Origin: Haemonchus contortus | Taxonomy: Eukaryota > Nematoda > Chromadorea > Rhabditida > Trichostrongylidae | Direction of reading: 5' to 3' | Length of the DNA stretch: 64,000 bases | Assembly (NCBI GenBank): GCA_000469685.2 | Contig: LS997565.1 | Location: forward strand, 32,334,645 to 32,398,644 | Part shown: positions 11,540 through 25,000 of the stretch, one piece after another | How the letters are laid out: each line of letters opens with the position of its first letter | Position numbering within the stretch: position 1 is the first letter of the stretch | Position numbers and translations under genes: made by a program | Notes under the pieces: model-generated | What the model saw: only the letters and a program-made list of their open reading frames with translations | Database searches by the model: none | What the model was told of the DNA's origin: nothing

Positions 11540-13809
11540 CTTGCAAAAGAGTCTAACGATCCAGCAAGGCTACTGTAATCGGCGACGAAGCGAAAACGAA
11601 AGTGAAACTACCGTACGCTCTCATCAAACACCAACACGCAGGTCCCCCCTGTACAACTTCGCCGTTGTTTTCGAAGTGTGTTGAATAACACACACACACA
11701 CACCCCACTGAGACAACGCCTGGGACGTCCCGTCCATCAACGCGAATGTCTTTATTTGAAGTGGCATCGTTTGCATTGAAATTCACACCTATCAACACTA
11801 TCGAACCACTTCATTTGGGCAGTGCAAAGTCGTAATGTCAAGAGATCCACGTCATCTTGAGCAGGTTTCTACCAATTCGATATGAAAGCGACTCGAACTG
11901 TGAATAAGGCTGACAGGGAATATTGAGCATGGACAGATTTGTTTTGACATCACAAACATACTACAAATTGTTTTCATTGCATCAGAATGACAGTTCTTGA
12001 AGGGCCTGAACGAATCTTGTCAGCCGATCGTTTCAAGTTAAAAGCCTTCCACGGTAGGAATGCCTGAACGATGCGAACGGAACATTCTATTTACAAATTT
12101 GGTACTGGGAAAGCATCTGGTTTCTTGGGCTTCAACTGTAGCGCCTTACCTAGAACTTCCCTGAGAACGAGCCAAAAATGTAACGGAACTGTTCCGCTCA
12201 TAAATTTTCTTGAAAGTAGTTCATCCCAATCAACGCCTTTGTGGACGGCATTACACCACTGATGAAGAAGTATTGACAGTAGGGGAGAGAGTGGAAGTTC
12301 ATTGAGATCATTTGAGCATGAATTAGATTTTCGACAACATTTGAAAAGGAGATAATTGTGATCGATCGCAAAGTTGATCACAAACTTGCCCTGAAACGCG
12401 TTCGACGAAGGGTTTAGACTGAAGAACAAACCTTGATGAAAAGCCGTATCAATCGAAAATAGATGACCTCGAACTCCAGTGGTTGCCGAAATTTGGCTGC
12501 ACCGATATGGTTTGCAGCGACGATTGACCTTGCTTTGCTGACCGAACTGTCAGAACTCACTTATGGCGATGGATAACGTATGAACATAAAAAATTTCTAA
12601 GTACGCCCGTCCCCGCTTTGGCGACACTCTCTGCTGTCGGCTCACCCAAGGACAGTTTTCTCATAAGGAATATAATAACATGTTATGCTAATAAGGGCCA
12701 TTTGAAACTAATTCCAACTCTAAGAAAAGCTAGGATTTGGGTCATGCCCTGGCTCGTTGGCGAATGGGAAACAATCCCCATGAGTTTCGAGAGTACAATG
12801 GTACCCAAGCAGCGCTTTGAAGAGGTCACCATCTTATAGAACCAAAGGGTCTAAAGAAGAGGTACAGTTATTCAGAATAGAACCAGAGTCGTCAGTGAAT
12901 TGGATTTTCAAGTAAGATGGCAATACTTGAAGCAACTGTGAACTGCAAACTCCGTTTTTTCTTTCTGGTCTTGAGAGGAAAAGCAACGCGCTTTTCTTAA
13001 CATGGAGCCTCCAAGAGCGGTCAGCTTGTGTGCCTTTCCAGCAACACCAACCATCCAAATGTCTCGAAAAGGACCTCAAACTTGAACTTGATGGCTTTTC
13101 TGAGTATTCGTGGAGATAGAGCATCATGTAATACTGCTTCATCTGCCAAAACATCCTAGTTTACCCCTGTGAAAGTATCGCCCAAACACGTGCCTTGATT
13201 ACAACGCCAACCAACGACTGCTCGCTTATCTCGAACGAATGGTTCACAAAAAGATGTCAACATACACAACAAGGGCTTTGGTAAGGGTGAAATTGTACAC
13301 AACAGCGAAAAAAAAACAACTAAAGCAATGGGAGATCTATGGAAATCACAGTCTCAAACTTCTTTCCTATCATTTCATCTCCCTACCATTTCTGTGATTT
13401 GCTTATTCAACATGAAACATACTACCAAGATGAACAACATTTGCCATAGCTTCCATGCCTTTTATGCTATTTTTGGTTAAAAAAAAAGACGTATGGGATA
13501 TTGAAATATCCCTCGGTTATGAGATATTGCCGTCATCCTCGATTTTTTTCGAGTCATGTGCTTTACAACGGAGTCCAAAACACGAGAAAAAGATGAAAAA
13601 AAGGTTTTTTTCTTCCCCACCTGGCACCATCAAGCTATTGATAGCATATAGCGTACTGACTGAAATTCAGAGGCATTAGCCGATACTATAGTTCATAGTG
13701 AACAGCTTTTTCGGTTCGAACAAATAACCAAAAGAACCCCCTTCCAGTAGAATTGGATTGAGACAGACTCATGGGGCTGATGAGACTTCCTTATTACCGA
13801 CAATTGGTG
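11540..13809. other. Intergenic, nothing recognisable
   Basis: It contains a short AC microsatellite (from about 11689) and a few short frames on the minus strand (12091-12429, 12834-13154) without domains or splice logic. Confidence 0.45.
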
Positions 13810-14112
13810 GGCGGAGATGTTATAGTAGCAAGCGGCGCACTATCACACACCTACATGTACCGAGGGTCGAATCCTTGATCGGTAATCGCGCAAGCCAGCC
13901 AAGTTCGTCATCCCTTCGGTGCCGGTAAGTTGGTACCCCAGCGGTCTGGAGGGATAAAGGAACTTACTTAAACATTGGCTGGGTACTTCACGTCATTTTA
14001 TGGGCTACATAGCCATTCAACACGCCACTGCGATCGTGAAATGAAGTCGAATGCGGGAGCGTACCGCAAAGAAGGGGCTGATTTACGGGAAAAGACTTTA
14101 TCCTTGTAGAGT
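13810..14112 (+). mobile_element. tRNA-derived SINE copy 2
   Basis: Collinear with the copy at 2051. The B-box-like GGGTCGAATCC lies at 13864-13874 after AAGCGGCGCACTATCACAC. It retains GATAAAGGAACTTAC, GAAATGAAGTCGAATGCGG and the end GGGAAAAGACTTTATCC. It is diverged by many substitutions. Confidence 0.65.
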
Positions 14113-15759
14113 TTATTACAGGCAATCACGTAGGATATATGTACATACATTTGAGACGCAAATGAGAACCGATGAAGGGCATGGAAATTCTAGGCATGGT
14201 GTGGAGCCAGTGAGGATTTGATACAAAGGAATCTCAAGCTGCGTATTCTATACTTGAAAATTTTGCTCCGGGCACGGGGATACCTAGAACTAAGGCCTCT
14301 CCACCGTAGCAAGAGTTCTTGAAAACGGTTAGATTACTTGATGGGCTATGGGTGAATCACTCTCGACTACGGAAAGTCACCTTCAAGTTGACGGTAACAG
14401 TTGACACCAGTGATCCCGCAGTTTCAAATTTGACATTCACAATTATAGGCCGAAAAAAAAAGCTTCTTAAAAATTCCTGCGGAACTGAAATGAAGCTGAT
14501 GGTAGTAAACGATTGAATGAGCTTTTCAGAACTGACAAAAGCAAACCGCAGGTCACGACTAAAGGAACATTTCTAAAGCTTAGAAACTTTTAAGATATTC
14601 TGAGCTTCAGGAATAAGATTCCGTTTGACGATTGGAGGGGGTAGAGCTAACTTGGTATATTGAAACAAATAAAAACGACGATCACCATGAAAGATCCTAA
14701 CTTCAGGTAGTAACCGAAGAACGAGGTTTATATAGACCTGAGGAGCGGATTGACTTTGTTTTCATTATAATTAAAGTAGCCATCGATCATGAAAGACATG
14801 CTGTGGCGGAATGAGCAGCGAAATCACAAGACGTAAGGAGCGCAGTAAGAGACCAATAACCAAGAAATCAAGATTACCGAAAGAAATTTCGAGAACGGGG
14901 GATGGATTGCATGGCTGTTGTCAATCCAAAACCTTCAGCTTCAGCTAACAGTCTCACCTATCAGTCTTATTTATGCTCAGCTCAACATATGCAACAGTTG
15001 CCTCGCATAAATCTCACAAAACATTTTCTTGGCGGTTCTTTTCCGATGTGAAGTCAACAAGAAACGCAGCTGTTTAGTGAAGTATTTGCTTGATTATTTC
15101 TGGCTTGCCCCGCATTGAGACGAAAGATGACCGCAGTCCTTAGACTTTACCCAGTCACGAGGGACGAGATCGAAAGGTTGCAGGAGAAGAGCGAAAGGTT
15201 ACAACTCCACTATATCAACTAAAAGTGAGCAACAAGTCCTGTCGCCAAGACGTAGCTTCATTTAACAGCCTCTTGGTCTTCAGCAACTGACTGCTCTTTC
15301 CCATAGAGGGCAATCCCATAGAGGGTAACAGCAGACTGTGTCGCCCTGTTAACATAGCGGATATAAAAGAAAACTTATCCAGAACGCTCAAAATCTCAAG
15401 AAGGGATTCGACACTTGGAACTGCTCTCTGAGTAGATAACACCAAAGTTACTCCAAATTTAAGTTTGGTAGCTTCTTTTGTCTTATTTGCAAGTATCTTG
15501 ATCTTTGCATGCCTGTGGGGAAATTTAGGTACACCATTAGCACTTTTCTGGTGGATCTGGAAGATTTCGTGATAAATTTACGTAAAAATTATATTGGAGC
15601 CTTTTGCAAACAAATTGTTTGAAAGCAAAATTTTCACTGCATCCGTTGAAGCTTTTCACCCTCCGTTCCTGCGTGTCTCTTATTCTGTCACTCCTTTTTT
15701 TGACAGTGGCGGAATTTTTTCCGAAGCTTACACCAATACAAGGTTGTTTTTCGACACTC
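14113..15759. other. Intergenic, nothing recognisable
   Basis: No domain-bearing frame. There is a short direct duplication, CCCATAGAGGG, at about 15300 and 15316. Confidence 0.45.
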
Positions 15760-15905
15760 AAAATCCTGAACAAAGGAGGACATGGAGTACGGGATTTGCA
15801 CCCCAACGACGCAGCCGCACTCGCCGCACCCACCGCGTATCGGAGCGCGCCGTACGGTGGAGGGGGAGGATCTGGATCCCCAATGCGTAGTCGTAGTAAA
15901 TGTCG
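15760..15905. repeat. GC-rich interspersed repeat, copy 1
   Basis: The segment around ACGACGCAGCCGCACTCGCC resembles GGCGTCGCGTTCGCCGCACC near 30083 and, inverted, the segment at 17235-17290. It is much richer in G+C than its surroundings. The overlapping long frames on both strands (for example 15537-16016 minus) are explained by this composition. Confidence 0.5.
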
Positions 15906-16029
15906 CGAAACCACTGCCGCGTGCGTGCATGTTTGCGAACGTGGGAAGAGCACCAAGTCCTTAAGGATCAATGACTGATACCAACCTCGCTTTTGAGCGT
16001 AGACTGACTCAAACATGTGGACTTACTTT

Positions 16030-16215
16030 TAAGCAATGACTTGTACATTGGCTTCGTAGGGCTGAATAATGTTCCTTGAAGACTGGAAAAAGACAAAATG
16101 TAGGGACTGATGGTTTTTTTTATATTCTAAATTTTTATATTCTATACGATATGGGAATCCAGGACACAATCCCCTCTTCGGTTCTGAATGAAGTCAAAAC
16201 GGAATGAACAAATGT
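16030..16215 (+). mobile_element. Possible 3' fragment of the SINE family
   Basis: AATGACTTGTACATTGGCTT (about 16034) and GTTCTGAATGAAGTCAAAACG (about 16180) match two landmarks of the SINE body in the right order. The tRNA-like head is missing. Confidence 0.35.
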
Positions 16216-17099
16216 GCCTCCTCGAGCAATGAAGCAAAATAAATTCTAGCACACTTTCATGATCAGACAGCGAATAGTCTTAGCCACTCCCACCAGATTT
16301 CGTCCTGCCGCAAGCTATCGATGATGCCTGCACACTGATGAATGGCTTCTCTTTTTATCAAAGCGAATCTCAGGAAAGTCGAACCATGAAGCCCCTTCAA
16401 AAAACTGCCATTTGGTCTTGTGAAAACTGATTTGCGGAACTGCTGAGTTCTGTGTTTTCAGACAGCACAGATGCAATTGCTTTAGCAATCACCCTTTCAA
16501 ATCACCTCGTGCATACAGCCTGGCCACTACAATGATATCATCTGAGGCAATTCTAGCCGATTGTAAACCTCTAAAATGCTATTCATTTAGGAGGCTTATC
16601 ATGTAATGTGGCCGCATCCACCCAAATTGCAAAACAGCTTCTAATCACGGTGTCATCATCTGCTACTAACTGAAAAAGTCTCAAAGTAGTAGTTGAGCCG
16701 CTAACGTCAGCAATTGATGTGACAGGTCGAAGGCAGTGGTACCGGCTTCCACGGAGATACGAGGGATGCTTCGATACTTCTTTTGTTCTTGTACTTCTTA
16801 CTCGTTGCGGTGCTTCTGCTTCATTCTGCTACATTCCTTCGCGCGCGACGTAGCTCTCGCCGCGAAGCGACAGTTTTGATTCATTTGCACTACACCCTCG
16901 TCAAAGTTATAGTTTAGCAACTACTCCTGCAATGCTCTTCTATCAAAGATGAGAATAAGACGTAAGCTTGGAAAATCCGCTTGGAAAACATTCGTACTGC
17001 TACTTTTTGATCAACAAACATTCAATCGGATTAGGCCCTTCTGCGTTACTCGTAGCAAGATGGTGTAGCCACACCCACAATAAGACGATATCACTGAAA
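16216..17099. other. Intergenic, nothing recognisable
   Basis: No supported frame, repeat match or RNA structure. Confidence 0.4.
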
Positions 17100-17335
17100 G
17101 AGCGCGATTCATACTGGAAGCTATTTGGCGGTTGGCGGTACCCGGTATTGCTCCCGAGTTCCGGTAGCGGCAGTTAATCCCAGTGAATACCGACCGTATC
17201 CTTTCACAAGAAACTCAAACCTTCCCCTTCAAAGCGCGGGACTGCGCGCGATCCTATGCGGCGAGAGCGACGCGGTTTTCGGGGAGAAGCTACCCATACC
17301 TATTCAGCACCTCCGCGCAGATCAAAGCAGGATTT
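17100..17335. repeat. GC-rich interspersed repeat, copy 2
   Basis: On the minus strand the order CTTCTCCCCGAAAACCGCG, CTCGCCGCAT, GCGCGCAGTCCCGCGCTTTG, then GGGGAAGG matches the 30040-30195 copy on the plus strand (CCCCTCCCCGGAAACGGCG, TTCGCCGCAC, GCGCAGTTGCGCGCTTTA, then GGGAGAGG). This is a dispersed family without visible coding capacity. Confidence 0.6.
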
Positions 17336-17571
17336 GATAAACGTTGAGTTATCAGAGAAGCAAATTTCGTGAAGCAATTCACAAGTTGCATTTCTTGGAG
17401 ATTGCATTGATATAATCCTTCTAAAATTACTTCTATACCAAAAAACCTAACATCCCATCGGAGGGAAATCGAAGGTAAGACAAACGATGGAGGCTATCAA
17501 AAGTATGAATTCCCAAATTCAATTCATGACGTGCTAGCGATAACTGCTGATTCTAAGTTTTGAAGCCTGTG

Positions 17572-17615
17572 TGCAACCTTACTGGGTGTTTTTCTTCACA
17601 CCCAGTTAGGTTGCA
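17572..17615. repeat. Near-perfect hairpin, 18-bp arms
   Basis: TGCAACCTTACTGGGTGT (17572-17589) and ACACCCAGTTAGGTTGCA (17598-17615) are inverted copies with one mismatch around an 8-nt loop. No gene is adjacent. It could be a tiny MITE remnant or a structured RNA. Confidence 0.8.
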
Positions 17616-18619
17616 TATCACCTACACAAGAAGTACCTCCAGAGTGAGAAAACACGATCAAAAAGCGCTTAGATGTTCTGAGCTCTGTATAGAATAGTTC
17701 CATTACATGACTCCTTTCAATTAGAGGTATCAAACCAATAAATGGATAAGAGAATAATGGACATGTTCACAGAAAGGAAAGAAAAGAAAACAAGAGAAAG
17801 GCAGGCAGAAAAGTCGTTTTCAAAAAAACCGAGATTCGAATAAAATTTGAATAAATCCCTCGTTAACAGGCTAATTTCAATTAACACAGTGAGTTTTGGG
17901 ATGACCCATGTTTGGTCATCGCTGAGTAACAAATAACTTTTTTCTGACCTACCAGTTAGTTAGAAACAGGCCACCAGCAGGCAAACTAGAACACACTCAG
18001 AGGAGGCCTTATAATCAGCACCCATTCAAAGCAAACAGGCGAGCACCTTCCGATGGGTGTTTGCGTTTTAACAACCTTTATGGCGTGTTTTTCAGGGTTC
18101 GTAACGATCAATTAATTCGTCGAGTATGTTTGCGACCCCTATAGTTCTCCCTAAATTTGCCTGCCACTTCTCAGTTCTTACCGACTGACGGCATTTTCTC
18201 CACGGAATCAACTCGGCTGGCATCAGCGTTTCGCACTAGTAGGGGTACTTTGGGTAGTAGGGAACATAGACAACGTGATCAGGTGCGACGAGAAACTAAG
18301 CCGTTAAACCTTTTACTCAACAGGTGGAAACGACCCTGCTGATCGTAAGACTGAACTGCGAATAACTTCTGTAGCCTTTTCTTGTTAGACCCTCCTCCCC
18401 CAACTACGATTAACACTATAAGGTGATCATACATTTGACTAACGTAGTTCATTTTGTTCTACTGCTCAAGATGGTCAGAGAGTACTACACTACTATTTTT
18501 CACTTTTCAACCTCTAAAGGCAACATCGAAGAAAACTGAGCCTCAGAGTGAACCTTGCCAGCCCCATGCTCAGACAACAAACGGCTTTTTTCAGTTGCAT
18601 CAAGGGTAGACAGAGCGGA
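17616..18619. other. Intergenic, nothing recognisable
   Basis: No supported frame or repeat beyond the hairpin at its left edge. Confidence 0.4.
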
Positions 18620-19045
18620 AGTTGTTGTAGTAGTAATTCTATAGACTACATGTCCATTCGAACTCCACTACGATTTTGAGCGAAAGGTGATCGTGTAGGC
18701 GCATCCTGGAACGGGATTGATCCATGTCAGGAAGATTTCAACCCACCTCCATAAAAGTAGATGATAAGGGGAGAGGTGAACAGCATGTGCATTCCTGGAT
18801 CAGATCCGAATCAATAATTGCCCAAACCACCGAGACCGTCGATCCAGCCACAGGCGATGATTGATGGACCACAGTCGGCGCTAGGGATTCCCGTGAAGGG
18901 TAGAAGCACTGGCCTGTACATCACTTGGTCCCTACAACCCACTGCATAAGCTATCGCGCACGCGAAGGCTGATTGGAATAGAGTCGAATGGTGTGTACGG
19001 GATCGATAAGCGCCATATTTTATCCTTATCATCCCTTGCATTGCA
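18620..19045 (+). mobile_element. Two partial SINE copies in tandem
   Basis: A first 3' fragment (18640-18725) carries CACTACGATTTTGAGCG and GGAACGGGATTGATCC. A second (about 18840-19045) carries GAAGCACTGGCCTGTACATC, TAGAGTCGAATGG and GGGATCGATAAGCGCC, the family landmarks in order. The tRNA-like heads are missing or too diverged to see. Confidence 0.5.
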
Positions 19046-22000
19046 TGGAAGAAACTGATCCCAGCCTCACTGGATGGTCTGTGTAGAGACCGATGAATAT
19101 GAAGCTTTGATTGCCTTCTCTATTGTTACACTAACCGGTAACGCGTTGTCGTGAACAAGCCCTAGAGACGGGCTTACCAGTAAGAATGAGGTGTTGGATG
19201 TTGGTAGAGGCTCGAGGAAAGACGATTTCACACAGCGATTCACCAAAATTCCGTCCCATTACAAGATCGATACTTGTGGGTATAAGCGGACCACGTGCAA
19301 CGCTCAGGAATCCGATCATCAAAAGTGTCACATTCTGGCTGACACTTGACGACTGGGTAAAAAAAAAGTTCACTTAACCTGCGCCCTCACTACGGAGTCT
19401 TTAGTGTAACAGTCTGTTTCATAAGCAACTGCTATACGATGCCGTTGCTTGAGATATCCCCGTTGACAGAACTTAGCAGTCATGGGACCTGGGAAGTTCA
19501 GACTCTGCGTGCATTAGTAGCTGATCGGGGTGCAATATGCAATTCGATACGGCGTTCGTCTAAATATAACTGTGCTGTGAAACAACCGAGCTACTCGAGC
19601 CTGCTATTTTTTGACAAGTCACGGGTTTCCCCGCTGTAACACCCTCGCAACAATATCAGTTACCCATTGAAGCCTATTTCAAATCGCTTGTTAGGTAGAT
19701 CCAGGTGACTAATGGGGAATATCTCCTGAGATCTGATAAGCACATCCTAAGTTTTGGTAGACATTCTTTGAAAAACCTGATCTGAACCATGGCAGACCTT
19801 TTCTGCAAATGCTTTCGAATCACACCATAATGAGCACAAAGCAGAATGCAAAATGGAAAGAACGGCTCTGGTAATAATGCTTTACATTGTTTTGCATGAG
19901 GAAATGAAAGGCCCACATCGGAACATTCCGTATATGCTCTGACAGAACATTCTTGTGAAAAGAAAGTAGCCTGCTTTTACGGTGGTAACGATTCTGCGAT
20001 TTTTTCAATTTCCACGTTCTCTCTTTACTTATCTTATTACTCTGCTATTACTCTTGTCTTGGACAGAATTGTGTGGTCCCGGGTTGGTCATGTCTTGTCT
20101 TAGATAGAGTTGGGTGGTCCCGTGTTGATCACGTGAAGTGTTGGGAACTAGCATGGTTCGGGCACATAGCACCCATCTTGATACTCGCCACTCTAAACAA
20201 TCGGCGTCGACATTTCCGTCATTCGGGGTGATTTCTTTAAAATAAATTCGCCCGGAAGTATGAATCACTGAGCTCTATATTGCCTAGTCCCCAGGCCATT
20301 GGGTAGGCCACATCGCTCAAAAGCCTCTAGTTACCTCAATGTGTAAGCGCGACATACCCTCCTTCATCCTTTTACTATATGACTGATATCCGTATTGCAA
20401 CCATGCAGACTTGTTAGGACTACGAATTGGAGAAGCTTCATGTCATAGCAGTAATGGGCCTGTTGTGCGGAGCAGCGCCGATAAGCCATTCCATCACTAC
20501 CGCGACAAAGACCAACCCACGCTTTGCGAACGCGAACAACTCGGTTCACAGGTTTGATGTTAGGCCCGATCCCACGAGCTCAGTGGTCTGGATGGGATCA
20601 TGGCTATCATCCTTTCGATTATTTATTCCAGAATCTTCGATTTCTGGAAGCAAAATTAAGAAATGGCACAAGGCATGGTATCTCCACCTCGCACCCCGAT
20701 TTTCATCTTGAAAATTTGTTAATAAACATGGCTGTGCATATCCTATTTGAAGCTATTGTCCCCAAAGCAGGTTCTTATATTCGAAAAATGGGATCGAAAC
20801 TGACTGAGGTGCAAGACCTACCATTAGACAATCTGTTTGGCTATCGAAACCTGGAAAACACATCGATCTTTCTTAGACTAATAATCGGGACTGAGAGAAG
20901 CTGATCGGCCGATCGGCAAAAGTTTGTTGCAATCGGAAATGCATGACTATACATGTGCAGTAGTAACAGTAGTAAAAGTTAGAGGAGCAACCTTCTACTC
21001 ATCGCCCGCCTCTTCCCGTACCGTCACATGGGAGAAGTGAGCGGACATCGTCTGATTTGGGAAGGAGAGTAAGTAGAACACGTGAGCGAAGCGAAACACG
21101 ATGCGTCAACACGTGCAAAAAGAATCCCATTAAAAAACTCTCTATCTGTCAAACCGTTATCTACCACCGCAAGAGTTGGACAGTGAATTTTCGAGAAGTA
21201 GTAGAATAACTGGTTTTTCAGTATTTCAACGAAATGATCGATTGCATCGGATCCTTCGTATAATGGGGTACTAAAATAACAATATAAAGTAGTCAGCATG
21301 AATAACAACACAGCTGTTTCAAGAAAAACCGGCTCTCAAGAGATTTCAAGAGAATATGAAATTTTAAGGTACCATCTGTGCTTTCTGGAGAGTGCGCGTG
21401 ATCCAGGTACTGTAGGGAAGGCCAAAAGTTGGAGAATCACCTTAAAAGGACGTAGAAAATTGGGAAAAGGGTTGGATGACTTGAAAGTATGAAGCCGTCA
21501 TCGAAAAAGTGAGAGAAAAGCAGTTGTGGAGAGGGATACTACCTGAAAAAGCGGGAAGATCCCACGACAAACCATGGTAAGGCGAGAAAGCGACAAGCAG
21601 AGGACTCAATGCTGCCAGAAAACAGGCGGAGGAAAATAGGGCCATTAAATATGAGTGTAGCAATCGCAAATCTCACATGAAACCAGTACAAATGAATAGA
21701 AAAGAAAGGCATAGTCGAAAGGAATGAATAAAGCTGGCCATGAACAACAGATGGCACCAGAAAAAACGTAGGCAAACTTTAGGAAAAGAAATTTCAGCAA
21801 AACGAAGTACATAGAAGTTGGCTGGTAGAGATGGGTAAAGAGGAGTAGAATGAGCAAAATACGCCATGGAGTGCCAGGGAAAGAAGAAGGGCACCTCTCT
21901 GCGGTAGAACAACTGCGTAGGACGTTGAGGGCGGGGGTTGAGGTAATTAATCAAGAGAATTAAGCATGCCCACATGGTTTCCCCGTGAATGACATGGGGT

Positions 22001-25000
22001 CGATGACTTCTTGATAACGCGGGCGACTCGCACAGGGGAGAAGAATGGAAGAATAACGTTGCGGACGCCTTGTACGTGACAGTTTGCGCGTAATAAATCA
22101 ACAGGAAGACTTCAGGATATGATCGGTCTGGGGATATGAACGACCCAGTGCATTGGTCCGCACGGATAGCGTACACCATGAGGACGGACAATCACAACAA
22201 TGCCGCTCTCTCCAATCGCTAATGACCAACATAGTACAGGTGTCCTGATACGGTCTGGGAACCCGAATGAGCTCGACTACTTCCCTCGCCAGTGACCATA
22301 CAGTGACCTGAGGGAAGAACTTCAGGGAATCACACAGAGTATTCAATCTTGATTCTGGGAAACTACAAAGAGAACACCTGCGAGAACACTAACATAAATG
22401 CGACAGTTTGGCAAACGGCCAACAGTTGCCACACTTTTTTGTAAAATCCTAATCGACGTTCAGGATTCAGCTTGAGCACGAACGTGTCGCCTGCCGGAAA
22501 GCTTTGTAGCCATTGATATTGAAATACAGAATTCTCACTATCGCTATTCGCTATCGTCACCCACCCACAATCACTCTGTTCTATCACTCCCTTCATCTGC
22601 TACTGTGCAGTCATAATCTGCACCGAGCCAGCCATGGCTTTGGAAAGAAACAACACCTGCTCTCTTATCATCGTAAGCGGTTGTGCCTCTTCCGTTTTCT
22701 ACCATCGAAGTCCACTTTTTATTGTCTTTATCGCTTACCACTTTCGAAGGTCTAGCTCCCAGAGGAAGGCAGTTATCAACATCCGATCAAATTCATCTGC
22801 ACAATTACCGAATTGTTTTTACTTACTATAATCATACAATTAATGAGATTAAGAGGTCACCGATCACCCCAGGATCAATTCCATACTTCGGTGGGTCCTG
22901 TTCTCTTGGAACAGATTAAGTAAAACTGTAAGGATAGCATCGATTGTGCTTTGAGCGAAAAAGGTCTGGAAGGGACGTTCTTGACCAACCGAAGACATAT
23001 GGATTGTCTAAAACGAAGGAACTAAGAATAACCCGCCACGTATGGGGGATGCAGAAGTGGCTCTTCAAAATGAAGGATGATCTCAACAGCACGCCACCAT
23101 TCTGAAGCTACCAGCCCTTTTGTTGTAGTTCCGGTGGTCACCGTGTGATGTAGTCCGAGTGATGAGTGACGGGATAAGAACCATGCTGGTAGCCATGAAG
23201 AGAGCTCTTCACTAACAGATGAATCGACAGCGTCAGACCCACGTTGACAGTTGTGATGATGGAGAAGTCTCGTCACAAGGGGTGGATGCTGGACCGGCCA
23301 GGAAACGAGGACTTAAGGGAAGTCATATAAAAAGCCCTGCCACAGTGATGATCAGATACGAACGCTTCCGATAGTACAGACACGTACTGAGAACGAAGGC
23401 CACCTGCATCATTAGATAAGAAAAACGACGGAAACTGAAAGCCCAGGGAAGCGATCACATGAAGCCTTTTAGAAAAAATGGACCGAAGCGGTTGAGAAGA
23501 CCTCTTCGTTCCAGATAACGGTGCAAGATGCCATAGATAGAAGGAAGAGTGGGATTAACACTAGAGAGAAGGAAACCATCAGAAGGAATTACAAAAAGCT
23601 TTGTACCAGTGCACAGGTGAGCATTTGCAGCGGAAGCATGAGGACTGAAATGTGAACGGTTTGGGAGTGAGCCAGAAATTATGAACTACTCACTTAAATC
23701 ATTTTTGAAAGAGATTTTGGAGAAGGGCAATGTGACCCAAAACCTTCGCTGCATACTTCCAAAGAAGGAAAAGGGCATTACGCGGGTTGTTGGAAGGCGT
23801 TACTCAAAATGCTGCCCACTCCCACTCTCTTACGTATACCTTTCCTCTGATAACTTTATCTGTCATTTGGGGTTGAACTATCTGTACCCATATGGGAATG
23901 ACCGTGAACAACGTTCCACGCTCCAGTCTACCCATACCTGCATGGTCTGAAGACTTCGTTTTTTGGAAGTGACAATCCTCGACATTTTCGATACAACGCC
24001 AACACTGAACAGCCGGGATTACTTCCCTTTAACTATCGTCAATCATACAACATAACATTGCCCAAGCAATGCCATTGCTACTACAAAGTTGTTAGATATT
24101 AACAATGTTTACATTTAATAGCAAATAGTAATGAAAAGTAAACAGTCAGAAATCTGTAGTTCCCGAATTTTTAATTCGCTGCCATTTTCTTTGCATTTAG
24201 ACAAGGGTACTGAAAAAATAGCCTGTAAGTTGAGCCCATTATAGAGTCGGTAGCAGGCTTGCCAGTTGTTCAACAAAACAAGTGTACTATTGAAAGGTGA
24301 GTCAGTTCAACAACTGCAGTGATAAATAGCTCTGATATCTTAAAAGTACAATCAGAAAAAGAGAAGCAAGTAGGACGTCCTTCTGGAAGATAAGAAGAAT
24401 TGTTTGAACTTACGGCACGTCGAAGTGGGTGAGATTTTAAAAATAGGTGATTTCCAAATGACATTTTCATCTGAAAAGTGTGAAGGCGGTCTGAAATGGC
24501 TGTTTCAATATAAAGTCGTACAAGATTTCCGCCCAGAGTACAAAGTGCCGGAGAATGGAGTATGGGAGCATGGAAAACAGATTGTAAACTTGTAAAAAAT
24601 GTGAGAAATAGATTGTAAACTCATTTATCTACACAAAGAACTGTTCCGGAGATGGAATTCTGCCGAGGGACAACAAAGACGGAACATGAACGAAAATAGG
24701 TCATCGAAAGGGTTTCCAACAAAAAGTTGTAGCCTCCCATCATGTAGGATGGGTGGCAGAACTACGTACATTTGCGTTCAATATTGAATGGGAGTAGGCG
24801 CGCAGAAGAGATCACCAATTATGATCAAAGCCAGGGAAGGGTTAGGAGGGGTCCCTCTATCACTCAGAACCAGGCCTCATTTTGCCTTTTTCACGCTTTT
24901 ACTCAGGTGCATCTTACTGACCTTTACGACTATGTGGTATAGCTCCGGCCTATCTATAAATGCAACCCCAGTAGTGGAATCAACACTGCGCATATTGGGG

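Noticed and set aside
15537..16016. 159-codon minus-strand frame with a proline-rich stretch
   Set aside because: It coincides with a GC-rich dispersed repeat; long frames on three other phases occupy the same place.
21673..22596. Cluster of minus-strand frames (172, 82 and 77 codons)
   Set aside because: They overlap in conflicting phases, have a hydrophobic mixed composition and no domain; splice sites do not join them convincingly.
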